A stretch of DNA of 64,000 nt from Leptolyngbya sp. FACHB-321 (lineage in GTDB: Bacteria > Cyanobacteriota > Cyanobacteriia > Leptolyngbyales > Leptolyngbyaceae). Location: the NCBI RefSeq assembly GCF_014695975.1, contig NZ_JACJPI010000012.1, positions 1 through 64,000 on the forward strand, written 5' to 3'. This document shows, piece by piece, positions 9,172-17,632 of this stretch. The translations under genes and the position numbers were made by a program. Each line of letters opens with the position of its first letter. Position 1 is the stretch's first letter. The notes below the pieces were generated by a model. That model had not been told where the DNA came from and searched no databases. It worked only from the letters and a program-made list of their open reading frames with translations.

Positions 9172-9184
9172 CAACGAGTAAGCA

Positions 9185-10054
9185 TCAGGTCTTGCCCGGA
9201 CAGTTCATCAGTTCTTTGATAGGACATTGATAGCAGCCTACGATTTTCCAGCAGCGGTGCCTATCTTCTCCTCGCCCAAATCGTCTGCCATAGCAAAATA
9301 AAGCGTAATCAACACGAGCAGGATCATCTGGAAATAGCCAGCGAGCGATCGCAGTTACGCTTTCGACATTACTAGCAGTCGAAGCTAGGGCATCTCCTTC
9401 CTTCTCGAACTCGATTCCTTTCGCCTTAATCCTTGCCAGCAAGGGCGTTTTTTTATACAAATCTAAAAATGCCTTGCCCGTATTCACGTCCAAAGGAACT
9501 CGCAAATCTGCTGTATTTAAGGGAGGATTCCAGATGCCAATGTCGGGATAGGGGCGCACCATCCAGCGCATAAACATCCATGCTTTTTTACGGGCACCTG
9601 TAGGCTTGTTTCCCATCCAAGCGATGTTTGTTGCCAACTTCTCAACAGCAGCAACAGTATCTGTTTGCTGGCGGCCCCGATGGACTAAGCCACCATGTCG
9701 TTGGGTTACCTGAATTAGTTGAGTGACTGAGTTCAAAATTTGAGGCAATTCCGAACTGATTTTCCAATTGCTTGGTTTCGGAAGTGCTAGAGCCTGTGCC
9801 TTCCTATCATGAGGTAAGTCGCAAAAGCGCAGCAAATCGTCGCCCAGTATCTCGTGAAGACTGCGAACAAAATCGCGTACACCCTCTGCTGCTGTTCCCT
9901 GATTGACACTGGCAACAATCAGAAGGTAGGCAATGCCTTCGTCACTATCAAGTGGGTATGGCACAGTATCAGGGTGCTCAAACTGCACATCGCGAATCTG
10001 GTTGAAATGACCGACAAATTCTCGCAGGTGATCAAGAGTCGTATCGATATTCAC
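9185..10054 (-). CDS. DUF2400-like HhH-GPD-superfamily DNA glycosylase with C-terminal Cys cluster
   Basis: Core motifs fit the DUF2400/TIGR02757 type of helix-hairpin-helix glycosylase: RKKAWMFMRWMVR, then VPLDVNTGKAF, then DDPARVDYALF. The C-terminus holds four cysteines spaced C-x5-C-x2-C-x7-C (in CWKIVGCYQC and the following KELMNC), as in Fe-S loops of Nth/MutY-like glycosylases. The enzyme would excise a base from DNA; the substrate base is unknown. The start is uncertain: GTG at 10054 avoids overlap with the upstream gene, while an in-frame TTG at 10120 would overlap it by 53 nt. It is the last gene of a three-gene minus-strand cluster with a DUF6884 protein and a GIY-YIG-like protein, inside CAST cargo. 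Confidence 0.75.
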   Translation of the reverse strand: MNIDTTLDHLREFVGHFNQIRDVQFEHPDTVPYPLDSDEGIAYLLIVASVNQGTAAEGVRDFVRSLHEILGDDLLRFCDLPHDRKAQALALPKPSNWKISSELPQILNSVTQLIQVTQRHGGLVHRGRQQTDTVAAVEKLATNIAWMGNKPTGARKKAWMFMRWMVRPYPDIGIWNPPLNTADLRVPLDVNTGKAFLDLYKKTPLLARIKAKGIEFEKEGDALASTASNVESVTAIARWLFPDDPARVDYALFCYGRRFGRGEDRHRCWKIVGCYQCPIKELMNCPGKT

Positions 10055-10067
10055 AGTAAGTGGCCTG

Positions 10068-10514
10068 TCAGGGGAGTTTATCTGTCGAATGGGATTTGAA
10101 CCAAGCGAGCTGTTGACCAATTCCCAAACGGGCTAGCGGAGTGTTGAAGCTATAGCCAGCTGCTCGCAATCCTGGAAGTAAGTATTCGCGGTACTTTTGT
10201 CCTGCATAAATCTGGAAAACTGTGGTTTGATCGCAACCAAGTTCTGAGATTTGCCTTAGTACTCGTGAAGCCCATTCACGACGATCGCTGACAGGCATTT
10301 TGTTGAGTGTTTTTTCGTACGGTTGAATGAGCGCAGTGGGAGACAGTAAGCCATAGTTGGCTGAAAGAATGTACCAGTCCACCCCCTGTTGCTCAATGTA
10401 TGACCTTGCCTTTCGGAACCAATCAGATGTATAAAGTTCTTTCGCAGAACTGAGCTGATTGCGCTTCTGTTTAACGCAGGATACGAGGGCAATACAGGAT
10501 AAAGCTTTTTCCAT
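10068..10514 (-). CDS. DUF6884 family protein
   Basis: 148 residues. The family signature is clear: ALVSCVKQKR near the N-terminus, ELYTSDWFRKARSYIE, then WYILSANYGLLSP and PYEKTL, with a C-terminal PLARLGIGQQLAWF. The biochemical role of DUF6884 is not established to my knowledge; family members are frequent in phages and accessory regions. Its ATG (10512-10514) overlaps the stop of the upstream GIY-YIG-like gene as TAATG, so translation is coupled. Its stop lies 13 nt before the proposed start of the glycosylase gene. No signal peptide or membrane segment. Confidence 0.8.
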   Translation of the reverse strand: MEKALSCIALVSCVKQKRNQLSSAKELYTSDWFRKARSYIEQQGVDWYILSANYGLLSPTALIQPYEKTLNKMPVSDRREWASRVLRQISELGCDQTTVFQIYAGQKYREYLLPGLRAAGYSFNTPLARLGIGQQLAWFKSHSTDKLP

Positions 10515-11179
10515 TACTTGCGATTTACCCCTTCTTCATTCAGTAGAGAATCTGGGAATAGTTGGCTAGCGATCGCGATCAATTGGTATTCCAGAGAAGT
10601 GAGACGGGTTGCTCCCAAATCCTTCCAGATTCCAATGCAATCTGTTTTCCAAGCATGAATCCAAAAATAAGTCGATTGCTTGAGGAGCGGTTGAGTGGAT
10701 GGAACAGTCTCAAACAAGCGTTTAGCCCATCTTTTGTATTTAGGACTCGCTTTTTCGGGTGGATGATCTGGGCAAACAGCAGCACTGAGATCGCCAATGT
10801 GATATGCATAAGCATCCCCCCACCGACAAAACTTGCCTTTATTGGAGGCAATTTGAGCGATGTTGGCAGACAGATTGTTACCTTGCTTGCCATATTTTTC
10901 CGATTTACCGATATAGAGGGGAATAGCTTGATGGTCATCGCGCCAAAACATCATGTAAATCAGCCCTTCGTACTCAGTGCTACCAACCTGAAAGTCTAGA
11001 AGAACTTTGTTCACTTCTTGAATAACCAGAGAGTCCATTTCGCTAGAGCGACAGAGTAGAAGGCGCTGGTTTTGGCCAAAAGCTGCTGTTTTAACGATCT
11101 GCCCCGATGTCTCAAACAGAGGAACACTGGATTCAAGAATTTGGTGTTCGGCACAGAATTCGTCCCATAGCTTCCTCAT
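10514..11179 (-). CDS. GIY-YIG-like putative nuclease
   Basis: 221 residues from ATG at 11179. The central segment GLIYMMFWRDD followed by IPLYIGKSEKYGK resembles the paired strands of the GIY-YIG nuclease fold (GLIYM in place of GIY, LYIGKS as YIG). An arginine (CRWGDAY) and acidic residues follow, but a complete catalytic set cannot be confirmed by eye. First gene of the minus-strand trio with DUF6884 and a DNA glycosylase. If it is a nuclease, it could cut at abasic sites made by the glycosylase (inference). An alternative is a non-catalytic GIY-YIG-fold DNA-binding protein. Confidence 0.6.
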   Translation of the reverse strand: MRKLWDEFCAEHQILESSVPLFETSGQIVKTAAFGQNQRLLLCRSSEMDSLVIQEVNKVLLDFQVGSTEYEGLIYMMFWRDDHQAIPLYIGKSEKYGKQGNNLSANIAQIASNKGKFCRWGDAYAYHIGDLSAAVCPDHPPEKASPKYKRWAKRLFETVPSTQPLLKQSTYFWIHAWKTDCIGIWKDLGATRLTSLEYQLIAIASQLFPDSLLNEEGVNRK

Positions 11180-11497
11180 ACATCTTCTTCTTAAAAGGTT
11201 TCAACTTTAGAGTGCCCAGATTCAATTTGTCTCTGCTTACCTGTTAGCAACTTAAGCTGCAAAGCCTTTGACGATTGCTCCTAACCCTGTGATGGTATTT
11301 TTCGCTTCCATGAGCAAATTTTGAGGGTGAACTTAGGTGGCTCATCGCTACAGCAAAAGGCGGCTTATGAGTCGCAGATGGAGCAGATTCGGGTTTCAGT
11401 GGCTCGAACGAAGGTGGCTTTGGTGGAGCCGCTTGGGTAACGGCTGGAAGAGCGACTACAATGACCTGCTAGCAACCATCAGAAACCTACGATCGCC
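11180..11497. other. Intergenic with remnant coding sequence
   Basis: One plus-strand frame (about 11349-11437) reads AAYESQMEQIRVSVARTK then VALVEPLG and stops, resembling a truncated coiled-coil gene. Nothing complete is present. The promoter for the minus-strand trio should lie at 11180-11300. Confidence 0.35.
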
Positions 11498-11668
11498 ATG
11501 TCTTCTCTTGACCGTCAGCAATCCGATCGCCTTTTGCAGCACATCACTGGGGTTGAACAACTGTTAACTGAAGTGAACGAGGAGGGAGCGGAGGAGGTTC
11601 TGGATGAACTTTATATGCTGATTACCAAGCTCTTTGAGCAGTTTCCACAGCTCGATAAGGATGAGTAA
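11498..11668 (+). CDS. Small acidic helical protein (56 aa), unknown
   Basis: ATG at 11498, stop TAA at 11666-11668. The sequence is Glu/Leu-rich and predicted helical (SDRLLQHITGVEQLLTEV, then EEVLDELYMLITKLFEQF). The heptad-like pattern suggests a small dimeric coiled-coil protein or antitoxin-like product, but no family was recognised. There is only a weak ribosome binding site. It may be the surviving tail of the gene whose debris lies just upstream. Confidence 0.35.
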   Translation: MSSLDRQQSDRLLQHITGVEQLLTEVNEEGAEEVLDELYMLITKLFEQFPQLDKDE

Positions 11669-11723
11669 GGGCAGGTTTACCGATCGAATATGTGCTTTGT
11701 TAAAGACGCTGATGAACCTGCCC

Positions 11724-12002
11724 CTACAACCCTCCCGATTCTTTGACAGGAAAGGGGGTGGGATAAATTCTGTCGATTTTAAACTCTAAACTGGTGACTT
11801 TTTGCTCCCAGGTCAGTTTAGTAATGACGACATCGGCGTAAGCAACCCATGCTTCATCGACTAAAGCAATAGGCACGTCTATTGGAAAAATCCTGTAACG
11901 TTCTTTTTGAGCCTGATAGGTTTTGCCCTGCTCTAATTGAACGGGATAGCCTTGAGAGGGCGTGAGCTTCAGAATACTATTGACTATACAGGGCATTCCC
12001 AT
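11724..12002 (-). CDS. DUF2584 family protein
   Basis: 92 residues, ATG at 12002, starting MGMPCIVNSILKLTP, which is the conserved opening of the cyanobacterial DUF2584 family, and continuing with RYRIFPIDVPIALVD and VVITKLTWE. Probably a small soluble beta-rich protein; its function is unknown. It stands alone between the small ORF at 11498 and the hsdS tail remnant, on the same strand as most cargo genes. Presence inside a CAST is unusual for a family otherwise seen in cyanobacterial chromosomes. Confidence 0.8.
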   Translation of the reverse strand: MGMPCIVNSILKLTPSQGYPVQLEQGKTYQAQKERYRIFPIDVPIALVDEAWVAYADVVITKLTWEQKVTSLEFKIDRIYPTPFPVKESGGL

Positions 12003-12023
12003 CGTTTCAGGCTCTTTTGATAG

Positions 12024-12152
12024 TTAAACAGCTAAAACCTGTCGTGCGGCGACTTCCATCATGGTGGCGGTGCTGTAGCGGATGGCTTTAAGTTTGGCTT
12101 CCAGGGCATCGGAGAGGAAGAGGAGGGAATCGACTTTAGCGACAATCCGCGT
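12024..12152 (-). pseudogene. Remnant of a second hsdS gene (C-terminal 42 residues)
   Basis: The minus strand reads LEAKLKAIRYSTATMMEVA then ARQVLAV and stops at 12024-12026. This is homologous, at both protein and DNA level, to the extreme C-terminus of the intact hsdS (14160-14286). Upstream of about 12152 the similarity stops abruptly. It marks loss or swapping of a specificity gene. Confidence 0.85.
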
Positions 12153-12249
12153 CTATTGGGGATGCACTCAGAAACTAGAACAACAGCTTGAGATTTGGGA
12201 GACTTTACAAGCAAGGGTGGAGCAGTTTTCTAATTTGGTAGCTGAGTAG
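12144..12249 (+). pseudogene. Remnant with KLEQQLEIWETL motif
   Basis: The plus-strand frame ends TAG at 12247-12249 and contains KLEQQLEIWETLQARVEQF, paralogous to the remnant at 9105-9171. It abuts and slightly overlaps the hsdS tail remnant on the other strand, so two unrelated gene ends were joined here by recombination. Confidence 0.5.
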
Positions 12250-12265
12250 TGGTTGTGCCTCATGA

Positions 12266-13333
12266 TTAAGGGACTTGTGTAGCTGCAATTTTATCAATCC
12301 ACTCTTGAGTCACTGCCTGAATAGTAGTTAGTGGTTCCTTGTAAGGATATGTTGTAATGTGCTCTAACCTGTCTCCGCTGTTGGAGTTCTGTTTGAGAGG
12401 AATTTGAAGGTTGTTGAAGAGCGTGCGTGCGCTTTCAAGATCCCCCTTTCTGTCATATCCCGCAATTTTCCAACCTTCTACTGTTAGGACGCAGTCTATA
12501 GCGACTACAAAGCTATTTGGTAGATAAATGTCATGAACTAAAACATCTAAAAGTGCTCGTTCTTTACGGTAGTACCATTGCTTAATCTCTACAGGTTTGT
12601 TCTGATAGTCGATCAGGCTTCCCAATTCAGATACTTTTTTACGTAGCTCTGCCTTAAATTTGTTAACCTCTTCCAACAGAGCAACAATTTCGCTACCTCT
12701 CTCGTTGAACAGGTTGAACATGCTTTCGTCCATTACTGACCCCCTCATTAGGTTTTCGATCGTCTCTATAAAGTCGGTAAGTGAAATCAGGAATTTGGTA
12801 TTGGCTCCGACGAGATAATCGCCCATCAGTGGACGAAGTTTGGAGAAGAAATCGGCATACCGGATGGGAATGAAGCCATGCAGATTTTGGTCTTCTACGG
12901 GATAGAGGCTGAGGAGAAACATGGTCAACTTGCGATGAGAGCGCTGCTGTTGCAGGAAGGCTGCGTAGTCGTGAAATGGATTCACGGCTGAGTGGTAGAT
13001 CTTATTCTCGATCGCAATCAGGTGCGTGTCTGATTGAATCAGGATGTCGATACGGTTTCCGGCTTTGGTTACAACTTCCCGCTCAACGGTAACGTTCGAC
13101 TGTGGCTCGTAATCAGACGCTAGAGACATTAGTGCCTTCAGGCATAGGTCAGATAAGCCGTGAGGGGCATCAGGTTGAAAATAAAATGCCAGGATGTTGC
13201 TACAGACGTTTTCATAATGGGGATAGCCTGCAATCTCCATAAAGGTTGGGTCTTTGATCGGAGATGACAGGCTTTTGAAGGCATCTAGTAGTTGGTGGAA
13301 CTGGTCAGTTTTCACAGTCGCTATCCTAAACAT
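12266..13333 (-). CDS. PD-(D/E)XK nuclease-superfamily protein (PDDEXK_4-like)
   Basis: 355 residues. A nuclease core is visible near residues 90-112: NRIDILIQSD followed by LIAIENKIYH, giving the D...ExK arrangement of PD-(D/E)XK enzymes. The N-terminus (PTFMEIAGYPHYENVCSN) is typical of the PDDEXK_4 group. The C-terminal half is helical then beta-rich, of unknown function. Its ATG (13331-13333) overlaps the stop of the upstream gene as TAATG, so the two are coupled. It lies downstream of hsdS in the defence cargo and is probably a nuclease effector, but no defence system is assigned. Confidence 0.8.
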   Translation of the reverse strand: MFRIATVKTDQFHQLLDAFKSLSSPIKDPTFMEIAGYPHYENVCSNILAFYFQPDAPHGLSDLCLKALMSLASDYEPQSNVTVEREVVTKAGNRIDILIQSDTHLIAIENKIYHSAVNPFHDYAAFLQQQRSHRKLTMFLLSLYPVEDQNLHGFIPIRYADFFSKLRPLMGDYLVGANTKFLISLTDFIETIENLMRGSVMDESMFNLFNERGSEIVALLEEVNKFKAELRKKVSELGSLIDYQNKPVEIKQWYYRKERALLDVLVHDIYLPNSFVVAIDCVLTVEGWKIAGYDRKGDLESARTLFNNLQIPLKQNSNSGDRLEHITTYPYKEPLTTIQAVTQEWIDKIAATQVP

Positions 13334-14115
13334 TACTGGGAACGCGCCAAAGCCCTATCAATCTCGAACATCACGATCGCTGTTTGAAAGACCACACGTC
13401 GTCCATCTTCCCAAACGAGGGGTTTACCCTCCTTCTGTGCACCGTGTTCCTGACGTTGAATGAGGTCGCTGACTGTCCCCCAGTAGGGTAGCAGTGCGTC
13501 TAGGAAGGGTTTTTCTGTTTGACCAAGGCTTTCCTTCTTCAAATTCAACACGCGCCTAATTCGAATGACAGTTTTGGCTTTATCAACACTGCTTTCGCTA
13601 AGCTGATATTGGCGAATAATAGAATCAGCAAATTCTTGCATTGCTTCTCGGCACAGGTGTCCAATTACCGTAAGCTGTTGCTCTGAGTCACTTTTCCATA
13701 GCATCTCTTCAGCATCAAGCCATTTTTTGTATGCTTTTGGGTGTTTCTCCTGAAATTGGCTAGTACTAAAGTAGCTTCTGACTTCAGTTTCAACTCTGTG
13801 AAGGGGTTGAGTAATACGTTGCTTCAAATACTCGTAATACTTGAAGCCTTTAGGCGTTATTTCAAACTCGAACTTTCCTTTCCCTGTTCGGGGCTGCGAC
13901 AAAGTAAGCAACTCTTCCGTCAAAAGAAATGGAACGTTGCTTTTGTAAGTTTTGATAGGTGGTCTAGCAAATCCAGGATGAGAGATAACTGTATCATTCC
14001 CGGACTCCATAGCCCAGAAGCTCTCCCGCTTGTTTTGTGGAACATTCCGGCCAGCCTCAACTAGTAATACAAGCAGTTCTTCTTGTTCAGGTTCTAACAA
14101 GATGTTCTCAAACAA
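13333..14115 (-). CDS. Unknown protein coupled to a PD-(D/E)XK nuclease
   Basis: 260 residues from TTG at 14115; a stop (TGA) lies in frame six codons upstream, so a start further 5' is excluded. No family recognised. The N-terminal third (LLVLLVEAGRNVP, LTEELLTLSQPRTGKG, FEITPKGFKYYEYLK) looks like a winged-helix domain. The rest is helical with HLCREAMQEFADSII, which resembles HEPN-like helical domains. It overlaps the nuclease gene by one base and lies 45 bp downstream of hsdS. It may be a sensor or regulator for the nuclease (inference). Confidence 0.65.
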   Translation of the reverse strand: MFENILLEPEQEELLVLLVEAGRNVPQNKRESFWAMESGNDTVISHPGFARPPIKTYKSNVPFLLTEELLTLSQPRTGKGKFEFEITPKGFKYYEYLKQRITQPLHRVETEVRSYFSTSQFQEKHPKAYKKWLDAEEMLWKSDSEQQLTVIGHLCREAMQEFADSIIRQYQLSESSVDKAKTVIRIRRVLNLKKESLGQTEKPFLDALLPYWGTVSDLIQRQEHGAQKEGKPLVWEDGRRVVFQTAIVMFEIDRALARSQ

Positions 14116-14159
14116 TGGTGTAGCTCCACTTCAACAAGTTTGAATCGTTCAATAGGTTG

Positions 14160-15890
14160 CTACACTGCCAAAACTTGCCGTGCTGCAACTTCGATCAGGG
14201 TAGCGCTGCTGTCTCGTGCAGCTTTAAGTTTGGCTTCCAAGGCATCGCAGAGGGAGAGGAGGGACTCGACTTTGGCGACAATTCGTTTTTGTTCAGCAAG
14301 GGGCGGAAGTGGTAGCAGAAGGTTTGAAATCTCAGTACTATTAATATTTTTCACCCCAGAAGTTGTACGAATAGGAAACTCTATTTGTTCCCGTATAAAT
14401 GAGGTACTTAGAGCGAGATGTAAATATTTGGCTAATATGTATTCAGGGAATAATCTAACCCTTACCAGGTATCCTGCATAGGCATATCCACTTACGCTTC
14501 TATCAATCAAAGCCGTCCTGCCTATCAAAGTCTTACTTCCATTCGACCTAATCATTAAAAGATCATTTTCTATAAGACTTAGCTCTCGAATTTCTGCATC
14601 AGTTAGCGTGGTAAATTTCAAGTCATCGATTGTAATCTCTCCAGCATTTACATCGATGTTAGGAATTCTCAAAACTGGGATTCCAGGCACATCATAATCA
14701 CACTTTTTAGATGTACCGTATTTGATGCTGTGAAGAATACTTCCCAACCTTACATGGAGCCAGCTTGAGGGTAAAGTGTGTGTTTCACCTTCTAAATCAA
14801 CAGCATTAACTTCTATTTTTCTGATTTTTTTTGCCTTTATTAACTCCTTGATGGCAGCTTGTACTTTTTTAAGCAGTACTGAAGCTGGTTCGTCATTTGG
14901 ATTTTGAAGGACGAGTTTTCCTTGAACGGCTAATTGTAGGATTGCCTGACGGAGTTTTGGGATGGTTTCGGGGATGCTGTAGAGCAGGTCGAAGTTGTTG
15001 CAGATGCGTTGCCAGCGGTGCTGGAAGTCATTGGGGTTTTGGGCGGTGAGGAGTTGGGAAATTGCGCCCTCGTTCATTTTGAGTAGGCTTTCTTGTCGCT
15101 GTTGCTGCCGCTTTTCAATTTCGTCACAGAGGATGAGGAGGCGATCGCACTTCTCCACAATCCGCTCCTGTTCTGCCAATGGTGGAAGGGGCAAGAAAAC
15201 TTTAACTAGATGTGACGAACCAAAGTTTGGCTGCATACCCTGAAGCTGAGTTAACATCTGGTTTGTAAAGATGTTGCAATCCAAGAAATAGCGTAAGTAG
15301 TTGTTATTGCATTCTTTTAGCCAAAATCTCATTCTAATAGTACTGGTATTGACTATTACCCTGTAACCTGGATTTTTGAAGAATGCTGTCTTCCCCCAGC
15401 TATTTCCAGAACTAGCAAAAAGCAAGTCTCCATCCTCAATTAAGAAATGGCTATATTTTTGACTGAACTCTTCTTCAGAAATATGTTTGTCCGAATTTTC
15501 TAAAACTAATTTTCCTTTCACTATATTTTTGACATTAAGCAGTTTCACTCCAGTATCCCTAAACTGCCAATTCCTAATTCCTGGTCCTTCTTGAGAAAAG
15601 ACAACATCATTGAATCTAGACCACTCCCAAGCTTGAGGTAGTTGATATGGAATTTCGTCCTCCTTAATTGGAGGCATGAGGTTATTCTTTCTAATCTTTG
15701 AGTTTGAAATAAAATTGTCTCGCTCAATTCTAGATTTCTCTACTAATACTGAAGCAGGCTCATCAGTAGAATTTTGAGTTGTAAGTTTTCCCCGTACAGC
15801 CAATTGCAAAACAATTTCCCGTAATTTAGCAACGGCATTCGGGGAATCAGTCAGCAGAGCAAAGTTGTCAAAGAAAGTGTTGGGGATCAT
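14160..15890 (-). CDS. hsdS: Type I restriction-modification specificity subunit HsdS
   Basis: 576 residues from ATG at 15890 (a TTG at 15902 is possible). The two-halved plan is clear. Each half has a conserved segment AVAKLREIVLQLAVRGKL / LRQAILQLAVQGKLV and a coiled-coil spacer entered by LPPLAEQERIVEKCD / LPPLAEQKRIVAKVE, around two divergent target-recognition domains. HsdS directs HsdM methylation and HsdR cleavage to a bipartite DNA site. It is separated from hsdM by 299 bp holding a toxin-antitoxin remnant. A duplicate of its 3' end survives at 12024-12152. Confidence 0.93.
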   Translation of the reverse strand: MIPNTFFDNFALLTDSPNAVAKLREIVLQLAVRGKLTTQNSTDEPASVLVEKSRIERDNFISNSKIRKNNLMPPIKEDEIPYQLPQAWEWSRFNDVVFSQEGPGIRNWQFRDTGVKLLNVKNIVKGKLVLENSDKHISEEEFSQKYSHFLIEDGDLLFASSGNSWGKTAFFKNPGYRVIVNTSTIRMRFWLKECNNNYLRYFLDCNIFTNQMLTQLQGMQPNFGSSHLVKVFLPLPPLAEQERIVEKCDRLLILCDEIEKRQQQRQESLLKMNEGAISQLLTAQNPNDFQHRWQRICNNFDLLYSIPETIPKLRQAILQLAVQGKLVLQNPNDEPASVLLKKVQAAIKELIKAKKIRKIEVNAVDLEGETHTLPSSWLHVRLGSILHSIKYGTSKKCDYDVPGIPVLRIPNIDVNAGEITIDDLKFTTLTDAEIRELSLIENDLLMIRSNGSKTLIGRTALIDRSVSGYAYAGYLVRVRLFPEYILAKYLHLALSTSFIREQIEFPIRTTSGVKNINSTEISNLLLPLPPLAEQKRIVAKVESLLSLCDALEAKLKAARDSSATLIEVAARQVLAV

Positions 15891-15924
15891 GCTGGAAATC
15901 AAGGCAATGGGGTAGAAACAAACG

Positions 15925-16199
15925 ATGACAATTCGTGTGAGCGTCCTCGAAGTCGTGTTTCAGTTTAGCGAACTTCTCGATCGCGTCAAGCAGGGCGAAG
16001 AAGTCATTCCAATCGGTTTGAGAGCCTACCTATTCAGAACAACCATGTTCTACGCGTTGCTCAATTGTCTGACCTTCACCGTGATTACTTCGATCGTATT
16101 TTGGTCGCTCAAAGCGGGGTTGAGCAAATGCCGATTCTAACCACCCATACTTTAATTCGTCAGTATTCAGTCACGACAATTTGGCAAGGCTACTCCTGA
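15925..16199 (+). pseudogene. Internally deleted Phd-VapC toxin-antitoxin pair
   Basis: From ATG 15925 the plus strand reads FSELLDRVKQGEEVI, the N-terminus of a Phd/YefM-type antitoxin. From about 16023 another frame reads SLPIQNNHVLRVAQLSDLH then RDYFDRILVAQ, the C-terminal PIN-domain signature of VapC, and stops at 16197-16199. The end of the antitoxin and most of the toxin are gone. The toxin tail overlaps the hsdM stop on the opposite strand. Confidence 0.8.
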
Positions 16200-17632
16200 C
16201 GCTCCAACGATGCCTTCAACTCAAACTTCAGCTTACTCCGCACCTCATCCAACTCTGCGAGAAGTGCCTGGTGCGCCTCTAGCATCTCATCCAGATCTGC
16301 GTGCGCCACATCCACCCGATGCGGATTCTTAATGTCCAGGTTGTAGTTGTTCGCCTTGATCGTTTCTACCGACACCTTCCAGGCAAACTCAGTCTCCTCC
16401 CGGTTTTCCCACCAGGCTTGCTCTGGCTCAAATTCCTCAAACCGGATTGGTTTCGTCTTGTTATAGGACTTGTACCCGGTTGGATAGGGATGCTCGTAGT
16501 ACCAGACCTCTATTGTCGGCTCTCCCTTCGTGAAAAACAGCAGGTTCGTCTTGATGCCCGTGTAGGGGTTAAATACGCCATTGGGTAACCGAACGATCGT
16601 GTGCAGGTTGCACTCTTGCAGCAGCTTTTCCTTAATCCGCGTCTTCACACCCTCGCCAAACAGGGTGCCGTCAGGTAGGACGATCGCCCCTCTGCCACCA
16701 TCCTCTAGCAGATGCATAATCAGCACCAGGAACAAGTCTGCCGTTTCCCGTGTCCGGAAAGAGTCAAAGTTGCTCTCAATCCCGTCTTCCTCCATGCCAC
16801 CAAAAGGTGGGTTAGTCAGAATCACCTGCACTTTGTCTTGACGGGAATAGTTCTTCAGAGGCTTCGCAAGGGTGTTGTCATGCTTGACGGGAGGCACATC
16901 CACCCCATGCAGTAGCAGGTTGGTGATACAGAGCAGATGCGGTAGCGGTTTCTTTTCAAAGCCTTTTAGCGATCGTTGCAGCGTCTCCTCATCCTCTGCC
17001 GTCTTCACGTAGTTCTTGCGAATATGCTCTAGTGCACAGGTGAGGAAGCCCCCCGTTCCGCAGGCAGGGTCAAACACCGTCTCGCCCAATTTGGGATCGG
17101 TCATCGTCACCATGAACTGTGTCACCGCACGGGGCGTATAGTACTCACCCGCATTGCCTGCATTCTGCAAGTCCTTGAGAATCTTCTCGTAAATCTCGCC
17201 AAACAAGTGACGGTCTTTCGCCGAGTTAAAGTCCACCTCATTCAGCTTGTTAATCACCTGCCGCAAGAGGGTGCCATTCTTCATGTAGTTGTAGGCATCC
17301 TCAAACACATCCCGTACAACCTTCGCGCGTGGATCGGTTCCAGGTCCGATTGGTAGTTCCTTCAGCGTCTTAAACAGGACATTATCCACAAAGTCCAACA
17401 GGGTTTCCCCGGTCATCCCTTCCGCATCCGTCGCCCAGTTCCGCCAGCGCAACCCTTCCGGGATGGGTGAGTGATACGCATCCCGCATCAACTCATATTC
17501 TTCCTCCTGGGCATCAAACACCTTTAGGAATAGCATCCACACCAGTTGGCTAATGCGCTGAGCATCACCATCCACCCCGGCATCCTTACGCATGATGTCC
17601 TGAATGGTCTTGATAGTGGTGCCGATGGACAT
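16190..17632 (-). CDS. hsdM: Type I restriction-modification DNA methyltransferase HsdM
   Basis: 480 residues, ATG at 17632. N-terminal HsdM helical domain, then the SAM-binding motif DPACGTGGF (residues 188-196) and the catalytic N6-adenine motif NPPF (274-277). A C-terminal coiled coil (DLDEMLEAHQALLAELDEV) would contact HsdS. It methylates adenine within the HsdS-defined site. It lies between the PARIS-like ariB gene and hsdS; 307 bp separate it from ariB, so it probably has its own promoter at 17633-17700. Confidence 0.95.
   Translation of the reverse strand: MSIGTTIKTIQDIMRKDAGVDGDAQRISQLVWMLFLKVFDAQEEEYELMRDAYHSPIPEGLRWRNWATDAEGMTGETLLDFVDNVLFKTLKELPIGPGTDPRAKVVRDVFEDAYNYMKNGTLLRQVINKLNEVDFNSAKDRHLFGEIYEKILKDLQNAGNAGEYYTPRAVTQFMVTMTDPKLGETVFDPACGTGGFLTCALEHIRKNYVKTAEDEETLQRSLKGFEKKPLPHLLCITNLLLHGVDVPPVKHDNTLAKPLKNYSRQDKVQVILTNPPFGGMEEDGIESNFDSFRTRETADLFLVLIMHLLEDGGRGAIVLPDGTLFGEGVKTRIKEKLLQECNLHTIVRLPNGVFNPYTGIKTNLLFFTKGEPTIEVWYYEHPYPTGYKSYNKTKPIRFEEFEPEQAWWENREETEFAWKVSVETIKANNYNLDIKNPHRVDVAHADLDEMLEAHQALLAELDEVRSKLKFELKASLERQE

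Noticed and set aside
8875-9174. Minus-strand 99-codon frame as a gene
   Set aside because: It is antisense to two plus-strand remnants with protein-like paralogy (TPTGAKGL and QQLEIW motifs) and has no recognisable family.
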